Shown: in pieces, positions 62,662 to 64,000 of the stretch
Layout: each line of letters begins with the position of its first letter
How positions within the stretch are numbered: position 1 is the first letter of the stretch
DNA from: Larimichthys crocea
Lineage: Eukaryota; Chordata; Actinopteri; Sciaenidae
NCBI RefSeq assembly: GCF_000972845.2
Contig: NC_040022.1
Coordinates: 7,160,979 to 7,224,978, forward strand
Length of the DNA: 64,000 nt
Direction of reading: 5' to 3'
Position numbers and translations under genes: made by a program
Notes under the pieces: generated by a model
Seen by the model: only the letters and a program-made list of their open reading frames with translations
What the model was told of the DNA's origin: nothing
Databases searched by the model: none

Positions 62662-64000
62662 GACCCTAACACTAGCAAAGAGAGGGAAACAGCGACACCC
62701 TCTGCCCGGTCCGCTTAGTACAACTCACACCCCGCTTTAATGCGACACAACAATGTCCACTTTCATTATGACCATACATGTTGTTGATAACCTCGTCTTT
62801 ATTACATAATGATATGATACAGCTTTTTTCACAGCAGCCAGTTTGACATGAAACACAATTACACTAATTAAAGGTACCACTCCACTTATTGCAGCAGAGC
62901 CTTTCCTAAATGGAAAGAAATGAAATTGCTAACACCTGTCTGTAATCCTACTATTTCATGTCAAAATGGCTGCTGTAAAAAAAGGTCTATACTATGCCAC
63001 TACAACAAAAGAAAAGAAACAATGTAGGGGAAACCCAGAGGAGGCCAACTTTATTGACATGGCTGGTACTTTTCAAAGGTAAAGAGAGGATGGTTTCACC
63101 GTGAAGGCAAAAACAATGAGAACAAAGATGAGAACGCTTTTCTTTTCTTGATGAGGTGATCCAAGAGAATGACACATTCATCAGGAAGTAAATGAACATT
63201 ACCAGGTTTCTATCAATACACACAGTGCCTCACGTTTCTTAGACAATAGGAAACACTTATCACATGTCATATTGTATGTTCTAGTTTTATGTCTTATCTG
63301 TTGCGTTGAGTAAAATTAGACAGCTTGCATCACAGTTAAAGAACACACAGAGCAGTATCTATTTTCTGCACAATTATTCCATGCATACCGAGCAAAACAA
63401 TTATCTTCCTGATTCTGTGCCACGGGGATGCTCATAAGCTCTGTCAAACTTTTACAGAACAGAAAAGTGTCCTCATCTTACAATTGATGGTTCTATCAGA
63501 CAGCAAATTTACAATAAATATACATATCAAAATAAAAAAAAATGGAAAAAATAATCAACTATCATCACAAATCAACACTTGACATTCCAGTAAAATGTAC
63601 AATGCAGCAATCTGTGAATGGCAACATCAAACGTAAAACAAAAGGAAGGGGGACTTTGCTGGCAACAAAGCCAGCACAGCTGTCTCCGCTGCCATCTTTC
63701 TAGTGTGCTTCAGCTGTACTGTGTGTGTCTGTCTAGGCTCCAGCTGTTGTGAATTTAAAAAATGCTCAAGTGCTTCTATTGGCTTATGACAAGGAGGCAG
63801 TTTTCAGTGCGAATTCGTAGCAGCCAACTGTCTGTCTGACAGATTCTTCAAAAAGGGGGGAGGTGCCACTTGCTCAGTGATTTTCTTCAGAAATCATTAA
63901 GCAAGTCGTTAACTTTCATGCAGAGAATACCCGCTGCTCAGCAGTAACTTGAGAGGAGCCGGATAATAGCTTGCTCAATGCTCAGTTGCGTCTCAAGAGT
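62662..64000. other. Intergenic end of window, possible 3' UTR of a further minus-strand gene
   Basis: No coding exon was recognised. A minus-strand AATAAA (tttatt at 63050-63055) and the lack of other structure would allow 63050 to the edge to be the 3' UTR of a gene lying beyond the window. Confidence 0.25.

Noticed and set aside
1..64000. tRNA, rRNA, CRISPR array, prokaryotic operon or viral gene content
   Set aside because: Nothing with cloverleaf boxes, regularly spaced repeats or viral protein motifs was found. All coding content is intron-containing vertebrate genes.

Overview
The window is vertebrate nuclear DNA, almost certainly from a teleost fish. It holds eight intron-rich protein-coding genes with GT-AG introns, vertebrate protein sequences, long UTRs, CA/GT and CTC microsatellites, and worn copies of interspersed repeats of the kind scattered through percomorph fish genomes. 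There is no bacterial, viral or CRISPR content. I rebuilt the gene models by hand from splice sites and reading-frame phase. All exon phases close, and every protein matches a known vertebrate family.

Layout, left to right. Positions 1-12.1 kb hold the 3' two thirds of adam11 (+), whose 5' exons lie outside the window. p3h4 (leprel4/sc65, -) occupies 13.1-17.5 kb and faces adam11 tail to tail. fkbp10 (+, 20.4-23.9 kb) lies head to head with p3h4 across a 2.9 kb repeat-bearing spacer. nt5c3b (-, 25.4-27.6 kb) meets fkbp10 tail to tail, with opposing poly(A) signals about 40 bp apart. From there all genes lie on the minus strand: klhl11 (29.9-32.2 kb), acly (34.8-49.4 kb, 27 coding exons, non-coding first exon near 51.5 kb), cnp/RICH (54.2-56.6 kb, non-coding first exon near 58.1 kb) and odad4/ttc25 (59.8-62.6 kb). 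The last 1.4 kb has no recognisable gene.

The block p3h4-fkbp10-nt5c3b-klhl11-acly-cnp/odad4 corresponds to human 17q21.2, with three differences as I recall the human map: KLHL10 is missing between nt5c3b and klhl11, the cnp/odad4 pair is inverted, and adam11 (about 3 Mb away in human) sits directly beside p3h4.

The genes have mostly unrelated jobs: neuronal adhesion (adam11), endoplasmic-reticulum collagen modification (p3h4 and fkbp10, the one pair with a shared pathway), nucleotide metabolism (nt5c3b), cullin-3 ubiquitin ligation (klhl11), cytosolic acetyl-CoA supply (acly), myelin or axon-regeneration RNA/cytoskeleton biology (cnp) and ciliary dynein docking (odad4). I saw no wholly new system. 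The points most worth a second look are a diverged direct duplication on either side of the cnp first exon, a phase-compatible alternative last exon for adam11, the 320-residue acidic extension of Cnp, a ciliary X-box-like site ahead of odad4, and the exon-by-exon internal repetition of fkbp10.
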